From assembly GCA_032191485.1 (NCBI GenBank), contig JAVDOI010000003.1, forward strand, positions 18,182,649-18,246,648: DNA of 64,000 nt. Direction: 5' to 3'. The notes below the pieces were generated by a model. It searched no databases and was not told the DNA's origin. It was given only the letters and a program-made list of their open reading frames with translations. Of the stretch, positions 36,385 to 47,720 are shown one piece after another. The stretch is from Leptoclinus maculatus (Eukaryota > Chordata > Actinopteri > Perciformes > Stichaeidae). Position 1 is the first letter of the stretch. Every line of letters starts with the position of its first letter. A program made the position numbers and the translations under genes.

Positions 36385-38350
36385 TCATCATCCTTCTCCT
36401 CTCCTCTGTTCTATTTCGTTCACTTTTTTCTTAGCCTTCACCCTCCACGTATCGCCAAGAGGGCCAAGAGGAGGGAAAAGGAAATGAAACACTGATTGAA
36501 ATGAATGAAAATGTAATGAAGTGAAGAGAGGCGCTGGAGGATGGAAAACAAAGCAAGTAGGGGGAAACAAAAATCAGTTGTTGTATTCCTCTTGTCCGTC
36601 CTTATTAAAAGGCCCGGGGGACGTACTGAGATGGCCCTTTGACAGATTGTTTGTGGTATATTGTTCGGCCCCCTCATCCCTCCGCTGACACTGAGCAGGT
36701 GCTGCCAGGGTGAGACTTGAGCCGGGGGGACGTGGAGGCTCGGTCATGGGAAGGCTTGCAATACGGGCTGAGGGATGGGAGTTTGTCAGGGGGGGTTGAA
36801 GGCAGGACAGTAAGAGGCCTAAACATCCCCCCCGATGGAGGCTGTCAGGTCAATATTTTCTATAGGTTGTGACTGCACTGTTAATTCTGCTGCATCAATT
36901 CAACCAAGCTCCCCTACTGCAGCCACCACAGCGCCCCATCATGTCCTCTGTGCTTGGCTTTGAAAAACAGAGTGCTTAGCCCCCCCCCCCCCTCTCCCTA
37001 ACCCTCTTTCCAATAGCCCAATGCTCCAGTGGGCGTCTATAGATTCCTGGATCCGCACAGCGCTGCATTGTCTCCCCTCCCTGGCCTTCTGCCAAGAACC
37101 GAGCCAGCTTTGGAAAAGTTGTACTTCACCAGAGCCTAATCTTTTCTTCGCCCCGGCTTCTTTTCTTGCTCCCCTCCCTCCCTCCATTCTTTCTTTTCAT
37201 CTCCCTGCCCGGCTATTTTCTTTATGCCAGAGAGCCTGCGAGTATTTACCGATGCGCTGGCATTGAGGGTTTATTGTGCTCGAGACTGGATGGAGTGCAA
37301 AAGGCGGAGTGGAGGGGTGGTGCTGAGGCTGCTGAATAAACAAGGACATGCATATTGTTCAGCACAGATCTGAGCTATGGTCAGTACTTTGTAGTAAAGT
37401 AAGTCAAAGGTCAGCTTGCCCAAACTACTAAAAAACCTAGTGTGTCACTTACCTCTAGCGGTCTAGTCATGCAGATAGTTTTACTTTTATTTTCCCAGGT
37501 TTTGAGATATTCATCTACCAACTTCCACAGCAACATCTCTTTCCAAAATCGTATGAGCTTTAGACTAAGAATTTCTTTGGTCTGGATAATGACTTAATAA
37601 TTGCTTCCTAGTTCACAAACATGTCGTCCAACCGCCAGAGCTAAGACCAAAGTGTCCATACCTGTTCTGAACAGCCACACTGAGCTTCTCCTGGCTGCAT
37701 CACACTGCCTCCCTTAATCCCGCTTGAAAAACTCTTCGGCGTTTTGTGTATCTTTGCCGTCTCAACGCCATGAATCATACAAATGAGGGAGACTAAGCTC
37801 ATGGAAACAATGGTTAACGCTCAAGTGACAAAGCCCACTGGCGGCCATCGGCATTATGACTCTTGTTCGTTTGGAGCAAAAGGAGGAAACAGTGTGACGA
37901 TGTCATAGAGCCTAATGGTCAATAAATGTCAGATTTAGGGAGGCGGCAGTTCACTTTGCATGTCCTTTTGACAGTGGACACTGATTTGTAGCGCTTTTCA
38001 AACGCACTGACAAACACAATTGTCTTACTGGTAGCGGCGGCATCAGATCAGAAAATGCGTTTCTGTTGAATATCTCAAAGGCCATTTCTTCAATCTTTGA
38101 GCACCACAAATGAAACCCCCATGCAACTTATTGTGACTAAGTCACTGTGTTTCAGTCACCCATTGACTTGACCTACTTCTTGTCCCTCTCTCTCTCTACG
38201 GGACACGATAATACCTGTATTTCCTGAGGGCAGCTCAGAGGAGTCGGCCTAACTTCTCTGGTCTGTCCCTGCACTCCCCCCCCCCCAGTTCACTTAGTGT
38301 CGCCTGTCCCAGCAGCACCCACACCCTTCAGGGTTTTCATGGGGGCGGAT

Positions 38351-38372
38351 GGGGGGGGGGGGGGGGGGGGGG
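38351..38372. repeat. 22-base G homopolymer
   Basis: Pure G run following GGGGGCGGAT. Able in principle to form a G-quadruplex. Confidence 0.95.
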
Positions 38373-39239
38373 CATTCCGTCCCGACAGCACTCTACATCC
38401 CAGACGTAAACAAAGGTGACAAATGGGCCACGATATCAGGTATCAGGTGTCGGCGTGGAAGATTTATAAGGTAACAAGACAATGGGAGGCAGACACAAAA
38501 AGCCTCTATCTACCATCGACGCTTAGAGGGAAGAAGGTTAAAGCAAAGCCCACTTTGGTTTCAGCAGCAATGGAGAAAATTATTTCCCTTTTTAATCCTC
38601 TCAGTAGTCTCACCCATGCGGCACAGATTAGCTGCTCTCACACGGCTGAATCAGATGTTCGGGGCTCACCGGGAGGACATGTTTTGCTGTGCTGATGGAG
38701 GACAGAGGAGTCAGACACAAGAGGACTTGTTGTGAAATGAAGGAAGTCCCCACTTTTTGGAAAGGGAAGTTCGGGGTCAGCTAGAGCTCGGTCGGCGATG
38801 GAGGACGCAGGTGTCCGAGTCGTCCCGTTTCACAATCAGCAGCTGATTTGCAGGATTTCAAAATGCACATCTTGTTTTTGTTTCGTCTCTCAGTTTGTTT
38901 ACAATAAAGCACAGTATATGATAAGTTTGTGTTTGTGTAGGAGGAGGCGTGTGCAGGGAAACGGTTAAAGCAGAAGACCGGACAGATGTAATCAATCAAG
39001 GAGTGGAAAAATACAAATCATACAACACTCCCAGTCTGGAAGCTATAAACTGCTAGGATATACAGACAGTGTGTATATGGAGCTGAAATGATAAAATATA
39101 GCTGTTATCTTCATGCATCTGGTTCACCGTCACTCCCTTTTGGTGTGGATTTCAACTTAAGGCTTTTCATATTGTAGCTCTGTTCTTCAGACTACGCTGA
39201 GATCACATGTATTGGATTTCTGCTTGATGATTCTTTTTC

Positions 39240-39680
39240 TGGGCCACTTGGCAAACAAGTTGTGAACACTGCTTATATAAACATCCAGCAGTTATGGAAA
39301 ACATTATCATTTAATTTGGAGTCGTGTTTCTGGCCACCTGGCAAATTTAAAAGTCCAATATTCTCTCTCTTTTAGCTCTGCTTTGGTCTCCACCAACTCC
39401 TGAGGGCGATATCTGTCTCTTTAGCAGCTAAATGCTCCACTATGTTCACTGTAGCTCGCCATGAACTTTGTCTGATGTGTGCTGCTGAGCAGGTATTAGT
39501 GTACAGTGGGGTTATCAGAACCTTTTCTGCCTGCTGCAGCCAAAAGACAACGATATGGAAGCGATGACAGTGAACCAAAAAACGGTAAAGCTCACACAGA
39601 AGTGAGCTGAAGCTCGTTATAAAACTCTGTAAAGCCAAGAGGAACTGAGGTTTTGGATGATAATGAAGTCTGAAGTCTCA
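39240..39680. repeat. Interspersed repeat of the AGCAGCTAAATGCTCC type, copy 1 (reverse of copy at 50.6 kb)
   Basis: CTTTGGTCTCCACCAACTCC, then TCTTTAGCAGCTAAATGCTCCACTATGTTCACTGTAGCT, and a CTGCCTGCTGCAGCCAAAAG block are present. The complement of the central block (AGCTGGTGAACATAGCGGAGCATTTAGCAGCTATAGAG) lies at about 50717-50765. A weaker one lies at 63561-63600. Confidence 0.65.
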
Positions 39681-39883
39681 CTGATACACTCAGCAGCACG
39701 GACGGATTCTCTCATCCATCTCGGAGACATTAAGGTGATGACAGGCGAAAGAGAAGATGAGTGTGTGCGTTAAGGGGAGGAAGGGGACGCTGTGGCGCCA
39801 CGTACCACAAGATCCACACGTATTCTCGAAATGGTTGCTCGTGACACGTGAAAATCCTGCACACAGTGTTCAGGCCGCACACT

Positions 39884-39904
39884 CCCCCCCCCCCCCCCCC
39901 CCCC
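39884..39904. repeat. 21-base C homopolymer
   Basis: Pure C run in a short proline-rich artefact frame. Confidence 0.95.
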
Positions 39905-40629
39905 GCTCACGAGACACAATCAACCAGCATCTACTCCTCCTACGCCGTGCGCCCACGGCCGCCCTCAGAGGACCTGAAACTGGAGCCGCAGTCAGCAGTG
40001 AGTGACCCTCCACCCTGTCATCCCCACTCCCTGTCTATTGTCTCCTCCACAATGTGGAGCGGTACAGTGAGTGAACAGTGAACAGGTTCCTCGCACAACA
40101 CTTAAAGAATAGTAATGTATTATTCCCTCAGAGCTATGGAGTATTTTCACAGTTTTAGTCCCGTATTTTTACATCAATATCCCCGTAAAATCCCCGTCTT
40201 TTCTCTTCTGTAAAAAGGTCTCAAATGTGTGATGACTTATCCTGAACTCAGGATCATTTACAAAAGAAATCCGACTTTTGGGGCGACTAGATAGCCACAC
40301 ATGTAAAATCTCACTTTACCATTTGTGGGTTGTAGTTAGCTAGCAGAGCACTTTGGAAGGATTGGAAGACGTGTGTTTGGATATCAGGGGGGGGAAAAAA
40401 ACTTTGTTTTCATTTCCAAAATGTGGCTGATCTAATTCATTCAAGAGAAACTTTGCAGATCGAGGGAGGTTTGTGTGGAGCCAACAGACCTCTTACGCTC
40501 CATATCACGTTCAACTTTAAGCCGGCCCACTTTTGAGCAGACCAATGACATGCAGAGGTTTTGTTTTAAATCCCTCTTGTAACTGTATACTCCGCTTAAA
40601 TATTCAGTTTCACTGGGAAAAAAACGTCA

Positions 40630-40770
40630 CAAATCAAACTATATTGTCGGCTTTCAAGCCGTAGCAGGCAGCAGTTTTCAGCAAAAAAAAAAGCTCTGAT
40701 AAACCAGGCGCCAAACAGCAGACAGACAAAGACAGTGTGCTAACGCATATTCACTCTCAGTGATCTTTGT
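40630..40770. repeat. AGCAGCTAAATGCTCC-type repeat, partial copy
   Basis: CAGGCAGCAGTTTTCAGC, AAAAAAGCTCTGATAAACC and CCAAACAGCAGACAGACA match, in order, 63452-63550, where the same words lead into the GCGTTTAGCGGCTAAAGAGA block. Confidence 0.6.
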
Positions 40771-41403
40771 ACGGTGATGATATAGTGTTGTGTTAACAGC
40801 TTCCTGCGCTGCCCACGAGTGGCCACGAAACCATTTGTTGCAAGTTTGAAACTTAAGAGAAAAGTTTGGTTTTAACTTGTTGCCAATGCAAATCAATGTG
40901 TGTGCTAAATGGCTCGATACAGTACAATTTATTTTTTTGCAATATGCAGGGACTGACCCTTCAGCGTCTAACTGAGGCAAGTTATTTTAGTATAAATCAC
41001 AGTATAATCTTATAATTAGTTCAAGGACTGAATCTGTTTATCTTCTGTTATTTATTATAGCGGGTCATCAGTCTTATAAAAGCCACAGAGCAACATTTTT
41101 CCACCGCCGTCTAAACATGGCTTCACACCAAATTCTGAAGTCCTCTCAAGTGGGCGGAGTTTTCCCAGAGGGCTGCCGTTGCTGTGCCCCAATTGGCTGA
41201 TGGAGACGGTTGAATTGAGTGACGGGCTGTCAGAGGGGATCCATCGGGGGGGACAATGTGCGCGCTCAGAGGTCAGCCTGCTAACAACGGCTCCACTAGT
41301 GAAGTTTGTTTTCTGCTGAGGAGCCACCCTTTCATCTGTGCCACTCATTACCAGAGCTTGTGCCCCCCGCTGCCCTAAACAAGGCTGTCTGTGTGTGTCC
41401 GAT

Positions 41404-41432
41404 TGTGTGTGTCTGTGTGTGTGTGTGTGTGT
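41404..41432. repeat. (GT)n microsatellite
   Basis: GT dinucleotides with one C interruption. Confidence 0.9.
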
Positions 41433-42094
41433 ATTTTATATCTGCCAGTGACCCTGTTTTGCCAGAACTGGAGCGCATACAAATGGGAATCCGACTCAGG
41501 TTGACCTGAGCCAAGGGTTGAATGTGTTTTGTTTGGCATCAGAGAGGAGCAGCAGGAATGGCAAATGAACGTCTGTTTTATCTGGACAACCTCTATCACT
41601 TGCTGCAGTTTTACTCTCCCTTTCCCAAGCCTATAATAACCACAGCATCTCTTCAGTTATTTCCAGCTGTCTGAGCTCCAAGCTTTTACATAATCAGTGT
41701 TGCAAAAGGACATAGATCTTGAAAATTGCTGTGTAAATTTGGAATAATTCCTGGAATGTGACTACCCGTGGGGTGATGTCAACAGGGCCGGATTTTTAGG
41801 AGTCGCCGGAGAGCAGCAAAGTGAGCAGAAACAGTGGATGTCCTGTGGAGGAACAGACCAGTTAGGATCAATAGCTTGGAGATAGAGCGGTGTTATTTTG
41901 AGCAGAAGCCAGACAGACACAGGCCTTTTGTGTAAAAGATGAGAGGACTGAGGCTGTGTGAATTCATGGAGTTTGCATGAGATAGTTGTGCGAGAATGCA
42001 GACGTGCAAACAATATATGTGTGAATGAGGATGTGTGAGCATGCATTTCCGTGCATGTGCGTGGGTTCAATTGCATGAGTATGCGTCCATTTTG

Positions 42095-42122
42095 ATGTGT
42101 GTGTGTGTGTGTGTGTGTGTGT
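42095..42122. repeat. (GT)n microsatellite
   Basis: Uninterrupted GT dinucleotides, 28 bases. Confidence 0.95.
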
Positions 42123-42189
42123 CGATCAGTGGCATTTTTTTATGTGGAGAAGAAAGCAGCTCACTGTCCCCTTGCTGTCCTGGGTCTAA

Positions 42190-42560
42190 AGTCTAGCCTG
42201 GCCTGGTCTGAGAACGGGCCTGCATGGCTGGAGCTCTGTGTCTCTGCACGCTGAAGCCCGGCCTTGTTCCCAGCTGTTTGTTCAGCTGGCCCACCAGCGG
42301 GGACACCAGGGACTCAAAACCCCCCTCTCAGGCCCAGTCGGACACCTCCACCGCTGCACCCGCCCAGGTCACCAACCTCCTGACCCCCTCGCCCGGGGGT
42401 TATTTGCTCCGAGGCCATCGTTTAAGAAGGGTGTTTTGTTCAGCCCTCATTTGGCCTGCAGTCTCCGCTTAGGCTCTTGTCATCAGTGCCATTGATCTGC
42501 TCCAAATGAGCTGATTAGGGGGCCTGCATTTTGTCCTGTTGAGTGGGCCGGGCCTAAGCC
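42190..42560. other. GC-rich unique block, possible regulatory sequence
   Basis: A C/G-rich island in otherwise AT-leaning sequence, with CCCGCCCAGGTCACC and GGGCCGGGCCTAAGCCGGGC. Two overlapping plus-strand frames of 82 and 85 codons exist only because stops are rare at this composition. Neither shows a domain. It could be a CpG-type element or enhancer. Confidence 0.3.
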
Positions 42561-45229
42561 GGGCTGAGCTCGGCAGGATGAGGAGGGGGGGGTCACAAGG
42601 ATGAGGGACATGGGGTCAGAGTGCACACAGAGCAAACACAGTTGGGCATTCACGCTCAAAGATGCAACATGAAATTAGCGGCTGTTTGAAGAGGATTGGA
42701 TCAGACCCGTTTTTGGTTCTTGTTTGTTATGTCAGTTCTAACCCCTGTGGCTTTGGTTGATGCTGCAGCGCTCAGATCAGCGTTGTCTCTGACAGCGCTC
42801 CCTTTGATTTTCATTAACGGACATCAAAAGCCCATTTCACTTCATCTTTTTCGCTTAGTCAAGCTTCTTTTAAAGCTAATGTGTGGGCCGCTTTCCTTTT
42901 GTCGCCATAAAGGTTAAGGTCGTGAGGGTTTCGGTGAGCTCGTGCATACTTACTGTACCAAAGATAGATTTATACATGTTCCTACGTCAAGGTGCTGCTT
43001 AATTGTCAGTACTTAAACTGATCTGAGATGGTTATTTTAACCCCACACAGTATTACTGTAACGTCTATGTAGACTGGGCTATTTTTTGATAAGTGAGACT
43101 TTGGGGATGATCTGGCAACCCTCACGCTGTTCTACGCAGCGCTAGTGTCTGCGTGAGATTAATCAACAGCAGTGAATTTGAAGCGGTTGATTTTCACTTT
43201 AAACAATTCAAACATCACAGAACTGGAAATATAGAAGTAGGACATATGGTGCTTTTTTTTAAGAAGAACCAAAGTGTTACGGCTACAGAATCGAATGGGA
43301 TCTCGCCGCTGATACCTACAGCACTGCATGTGTACCTGAGTGCACGCATGCATGTGTGTGCATGACCAAATACACTCGTGCATTAATGTGTGTTAGCGTT
43401 TTTTCAATCTTGAATCCTTATAATTATAGTTTCAGTGTAATCTAACACTCCCAGCACTCCCTGTGTAAACGGAGAGTCCTCCCTCCTCTAGGTCAGGGTT
43501 TAGAACCAGGCCCCTGCTGAATGAGCGGCACATTACTCTGAGACACCCTTAACACTTGTCAGGGAGATATCTATAATATTAGAGGAAAGGAGTTTGTCTC
43601 AGGCCCAAAGATAAGGAGACGGGGCAGTTAACGACGGACGAGAAGAAGGGTTACCTACGATTACTCACACAATTTGTTGCGGAAGCATAAACAGAGAAGC
43701 AGTGGTTTGAAATAATGAACAGTATTGTATATCAGCGTAATGTGAACACATTGTGCACATGCGTGGTTAGAGACTCTCTTCGTATATCTGGCCTGGGAGC
43801 TACAATGAGGCCTTTGTTGTCTTGCTTGTTTACTTGCAAGCTGATATTTTCCACAATTTCAGCTGGTTTATGGTGTGAAAACGTTTCTTCCAGTGGGATA
43901 GTGAAACCGCGTATGTGTTGGATGGATGTCATGTAATTATCCAGGGCAAATGAAGCCGTCTTTGTCCTGCCAAGGCTCTCTCTTTTCTTTCTTTTTTTTT
44001 TTTTTTTTAGCTATATAGGCCTCTGTGCTATGTTGTGTCATAGGTCAAAGTTTACAGGGTTAGGGTGGACACTGTGTCCTCACATCCGTCTTCATTAGAG
44101 GTCTGGAAGTACTCAGTGACCAGACCTCCTCCTCCTCCTCCTCTTTCTTTTCAAAAACTATCTGTCCATTTCTGATAAACAGCTCCATCAGAAGACGGGG
44201 CTTAGCAGCGTCAACACAGAGCTGCCCGACATGATCCACCGGTGAGATGCACTCTGCAGTAAACAAAACGTAATCCCTCCGAGATGCTATCTCTGTGGTG
44301 AATGGGATGAGTTTCTTTAGTAATTAGTTCATTTTTTTCGAAACAGATGATGCGCTGCTTACATTATTGGAGATGGATGGATATGACAGCATATTTCAGA
44401 ATTGCTTTAAGCCCCCTAAATTACACAGCCAAGTGTCCAACCGCGTCTGCTCTCTCATTACACATTGTTGTGAATTAAAAGTCTGTTAAAAGTCTTCCCT
44501 TAAGAGACACAAACTTCACGTCACAGCCAAGGAAATGGACTCTTTTACACATAACACACTTTTACTACTGCCCTTGTGTCTTTGTGTGTTGCAGCTCAAC
44601 AGATTTAACTAAAACAACAGCTTGTGTTAATGCTGCCTTTCATTAAATCTTCACACGTGTGGAAACTTTACACATTTTTTGGCAGATTTGGCTCCACGTT
44701 TTTTAGCAGGTCTGCTTTTTTCTCCGTATGTTAATTGGGCTTGCAGGGTGGAGGTAAAGGAATGGCCATGCTGCTTTTTCAAGTGCACATTTAACTAAAA
44801 ATAACAAAAAAGTTAACAATGACTCTTCCTCAGCTGTAACTATGGGTCGAGATCTGCTACCTGAACAGCTGTTATATCACACGCGTGAGTAAGAACTTGG
44901 CAAATTTTGTACCACAATAAAAAATAATCGTCAGACATTGTACAGTTTACCAAAATCAGATGTATTTTGGAAACAAATTAATCTTAAAAATGTGGTCATA
45001 TGACTTCAGGTTAGCATTAAAACAAACGAAAAACATATTATCTTGAAAGCATTTAGTCAGTGGTTCCAAAATTAGGAAGAAATAGACTTTTAGAATATTT
45101 CTTTTTTGTGTGTGATCCACCGGCTAGTTTTATCTCTTTGAACCTAAAAAAAAGACTTGAATGAAACAATTAGTTTGTTATTTGTACAGATTGAACTGAC
45201 GAGATGTAACATGTTAACTATGATCTGTA
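42561..45229. other. Non-coding stretch, no gene seen
   Basis: Includes an 18-T run at about 43992-44009 and a CTC trinucleotide tract at 44125-44143. No gene or repeat family is recognised. Confidence 0.5.
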
Positions 45230-45390
45230 AAGGTACCGGAGGTGAATTTAGTTGCTGTTTCCCCTTGTTCCCAGTCTTTGTGCTAAGCTAAGCTAAGCGA
45301 CTGCTGGCTGTAGCTTCACATTTTTCACATCTTCTCATCTAATTCTCGACAAGAAAGCAAATAAAAGTATTTCCTAAAATGTCAAAGTAT
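45230..45390. repeat. AGCTTAGCTTAGCAT-family copy (CAGTCTTTGTGCTAAGCTAAGC orientation)
   Basis: The order GCTGTTTCCCC, CCAGTCTTTGTGCTAAGCTAAGC, GCTGGCTGTAGCTTCA, TCTTCTCATCTAATTCTCG, AAGAAAGCAAATAAAAGTATTTCC matches the copies at 60.5 and 62.1 kb. Confidence 0.75.
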
Positions 45391-45866
45391 GCCACACCGT
45401 TACAAACACTGGTCGTAGTATTGTGAAAATCAAAAACAGCTTTAAACAGTTTCTGCTTTGGAGTTCTGATCCAGACCGTTAACATGCAAGTCCAAAAGAG
45501 CTGCTGTGGAAAATAACATCACATACACGTCTATTATCTTAAACGTCAAAGCGCTCCTCCAAACCCGCTAAATGCAAACTTTATTCTCCCGCTGAAACAT
45601 GATTACTTTTGTCATGTTGCTCCCACTATAGAGAACCTTCTGGGTTTCGGTCCAAAAGTTGGGGAAACCGAGGCCTATTGTTGTGCATCAAAGTAGATCC
45701 AAACTAGAGCGAACTAGATTGACTCAGACACTCGAACCAAACCAGACCAGACGCAACACATGCAAGGGGACTGTCCCTCTTCCTCCCCAAGGACGTTATC
45801 CGAACAATGACATCACTGTAGTGTTGTCTGTCTGTGGCATTACCAAATCTGCGGTGAGGACTTGGC

Positions 45867-45883
45867 GGGGGGGGGGGGGGGGG
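45867..45883. repeat. 17-base G homopolymer
   Basis: Pure G run within a purine-rich frame artefact. Confidence 0.95.
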
Positions 45884-47329
45884 AAGAGCAAAGGAGCGAT
45901 GAAGGGAGCGAGAGAAAGACGGAGATGGAAAGAAGGATGCATTGACAGAGACAGCAGCAGTCTCAGAGAGAGAGAGAGAGGGAATAGAAGAGAGAAAGCC
46001 TGGAGCTGTGGCTTGGCTGAACTCACCGTGAACCTCGGCAGATTTATTTTCTCCGGAGCTTGTTGCTCGCTCGAAGGGGGCCAGATTTTACATGCCTCTC
46101 CCTGGGCTGCTGTGAAGCTCGGCTAGGGGGAGCTGAGGATAGGACGAGTGGGCTGAAGGGACGGGGATATGGTTATGGAACGTAAGAAGAGACTTTTCAC
46201 AGAGTCCACTTTCTAGTCCATTAGTTGCTGCTTTGGTGATCAGCATCATGTGCTCTGCTGGAGCATTCCCTTGCTTACCAGCTTGCCATCCTAATGAGAA
46301 ACACTCCCCCCATTAACCGGGGTGTTTCATTTTAAACCCCGTCGTTCTCATCGTCAGGCTTGGTGTGAGCCGATAGATCCCTGCTCTCACAGCTCGCTCC
46401 CTTGCCTTCTCTGCGGTCATTTTTTTTAAAAAACACGATCTGGTTTACGTAAGCCGTAACATAATGTGCTGTACTCGCACACATGTAGAGACACAAAAAC
46501 ACTGACGTGAATAGATATGTACGCAAACACAGGTGCTTCCAGTAGGGTGTCGTACGCAAGTCCAGCTTTATATTACAGTAAAAATGAAGAGAATCATTCA
46601 TATTTGGCACAGCTGAGGCAACGTGACACCATGCTGAGAGACTGTGTGTAATATATAATGTCTAATAACAGAAGGTTCTCCATGTAGCTTAAAGATCAAC
46701 AGCACAATGCACTCAAACCACAATGAACTCTTTCCGGACATGTTTCACTATCGCAGCATGAAGCACGATGAATTGCTCTGCTGACAGTAGGTTCGTTAGA
46801 CCTGAAGGCGATACAGCCGCAAGATGTGATTCATTTTAAGAATCATAATTCACTGATTTTACAAAAACTGGAGTTAGGAAGAAGTGGGCATTAAAGAAGC
46901 AGAGAAGGTCTAATGAAATACTCTAGCCAATGCATTATGGGAAATGTAGGATCCAGTGTTTTTGGAGCGTGACGTTACTAGTAATTATAAGTCAGGATAT
47001 CTCGGCCTCTGTTTCTTTGGTTTGATGCATATTTGTTTTTTTAAAATCAGATTCTTGTTCATTTAAACCATTATGGAAGTACAGTACTAAATCACTGGCG
47101 TGGCCCTTTAAGAGAGCAGGTCAACCATGCTGCCAATGTGCCTTAGTTGCCCTTTTTCTTCAGTGATTCTGCAATACTAAAGAAAAGAAGATCCACCTCT
47201 ACGCCCTCTTTGCTTTTGTACGCTGAACTAAACCACGGCGGCATAATGCTGGCGTGACGTGTGACACAACAGCGCCAGCTGTTCTATCGTGTCCGCCATG
47301 CCGGCTCCGTTACTACCTACGCTGCCAGC
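45884..47329. other. Non-coding stretch, mostly unassigned
   Basis: GA-rich 45890-46000. At 46915-47110, AATGCATTATGGGAAATG and GGCGTGGCCCTTTAAGAG resemble repeat ends known to me, but too weakly to name. No gene is seen. Confidence 0.45.
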
Positions 47330-47720
47330 TTAAAGCTACAGTTGGTGACTTTAATGAAAATACATTTTTGTAGTATTTGCTCAAACTGTTACTGTTAATG
47401 GTAGTAGTACATGAGACAGATAATCTGTGAAAAACAACCAATCAGAGCCGAGGAGTCTCCAACACAGCTGTCAATCACTGCTCGTGAAGCTGGTGAACTC
47501 CGAATCAAACTGTCCTCAAATGTTTTCAGAAACATGTTTCTGACCCGGCCGCCATGTTGAAAACAGTCGAGTCAAAACCAAGCACCACCCACCCTCTCTT
47601 GTCACTTCTGACCGCAAAAAAAACAAGATGGCGACGGCTAAAATGCCAAACTCAAGGCTTCAAAACCGCAGTCTGCAAACCAATGGGTGACATCGTCCAC
47701 TTCTTATAGACAGTCTATGA
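47330..47720. repeat. Two abutting fish repeats
   Basis: The left part begins TTAAAGCTACAGTTGGTGAC and carries AACCAATCAGAGCCGAGGAG. The right part has AAGATGGCGACGGCTAAAATG, CAATGGGTGACATCGTCCAC and ends TATAGACAGTCTATGA. Both resemble widely dispersed percomorph repeats I recall. They lie directly next to each other. Confidence 0.6.

Larger units (their letters stand above)
33797..39239. other. Non-coding stretch, no gene seen
   Basis: Contains G-rich 35301-35315, the TC tract at 36354-36381, a C-run near 36979-36992 and 22 G at 38351-38372. A GC-rich unique block at about 35000-35200 includes CAGTGAAGCTGTCACTG (a 6-bp inverted repeat). None of the short frames carries a recognisable domain. 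Confidence 0.5.

Noticed and set aside
36023..36487. 154-codon plus-strand frame
   Set aside because: It depends on a TC microsatellite (LSLSLS) and has no recognisable domain.
42224..42495. Two overlapping frames of 82 and 85 codons as a gene
   Set aside because: Stops are rare because the block is GC-rich. Two overlapping frames are equally open, there is no domain, and no splice sites frame it.
45659..46126. 155-codon plus-strand frame
   Set aside because: Driven by a 17-G run and GA-rich sequence. The basic low-complexity peptide resembles no family I know.
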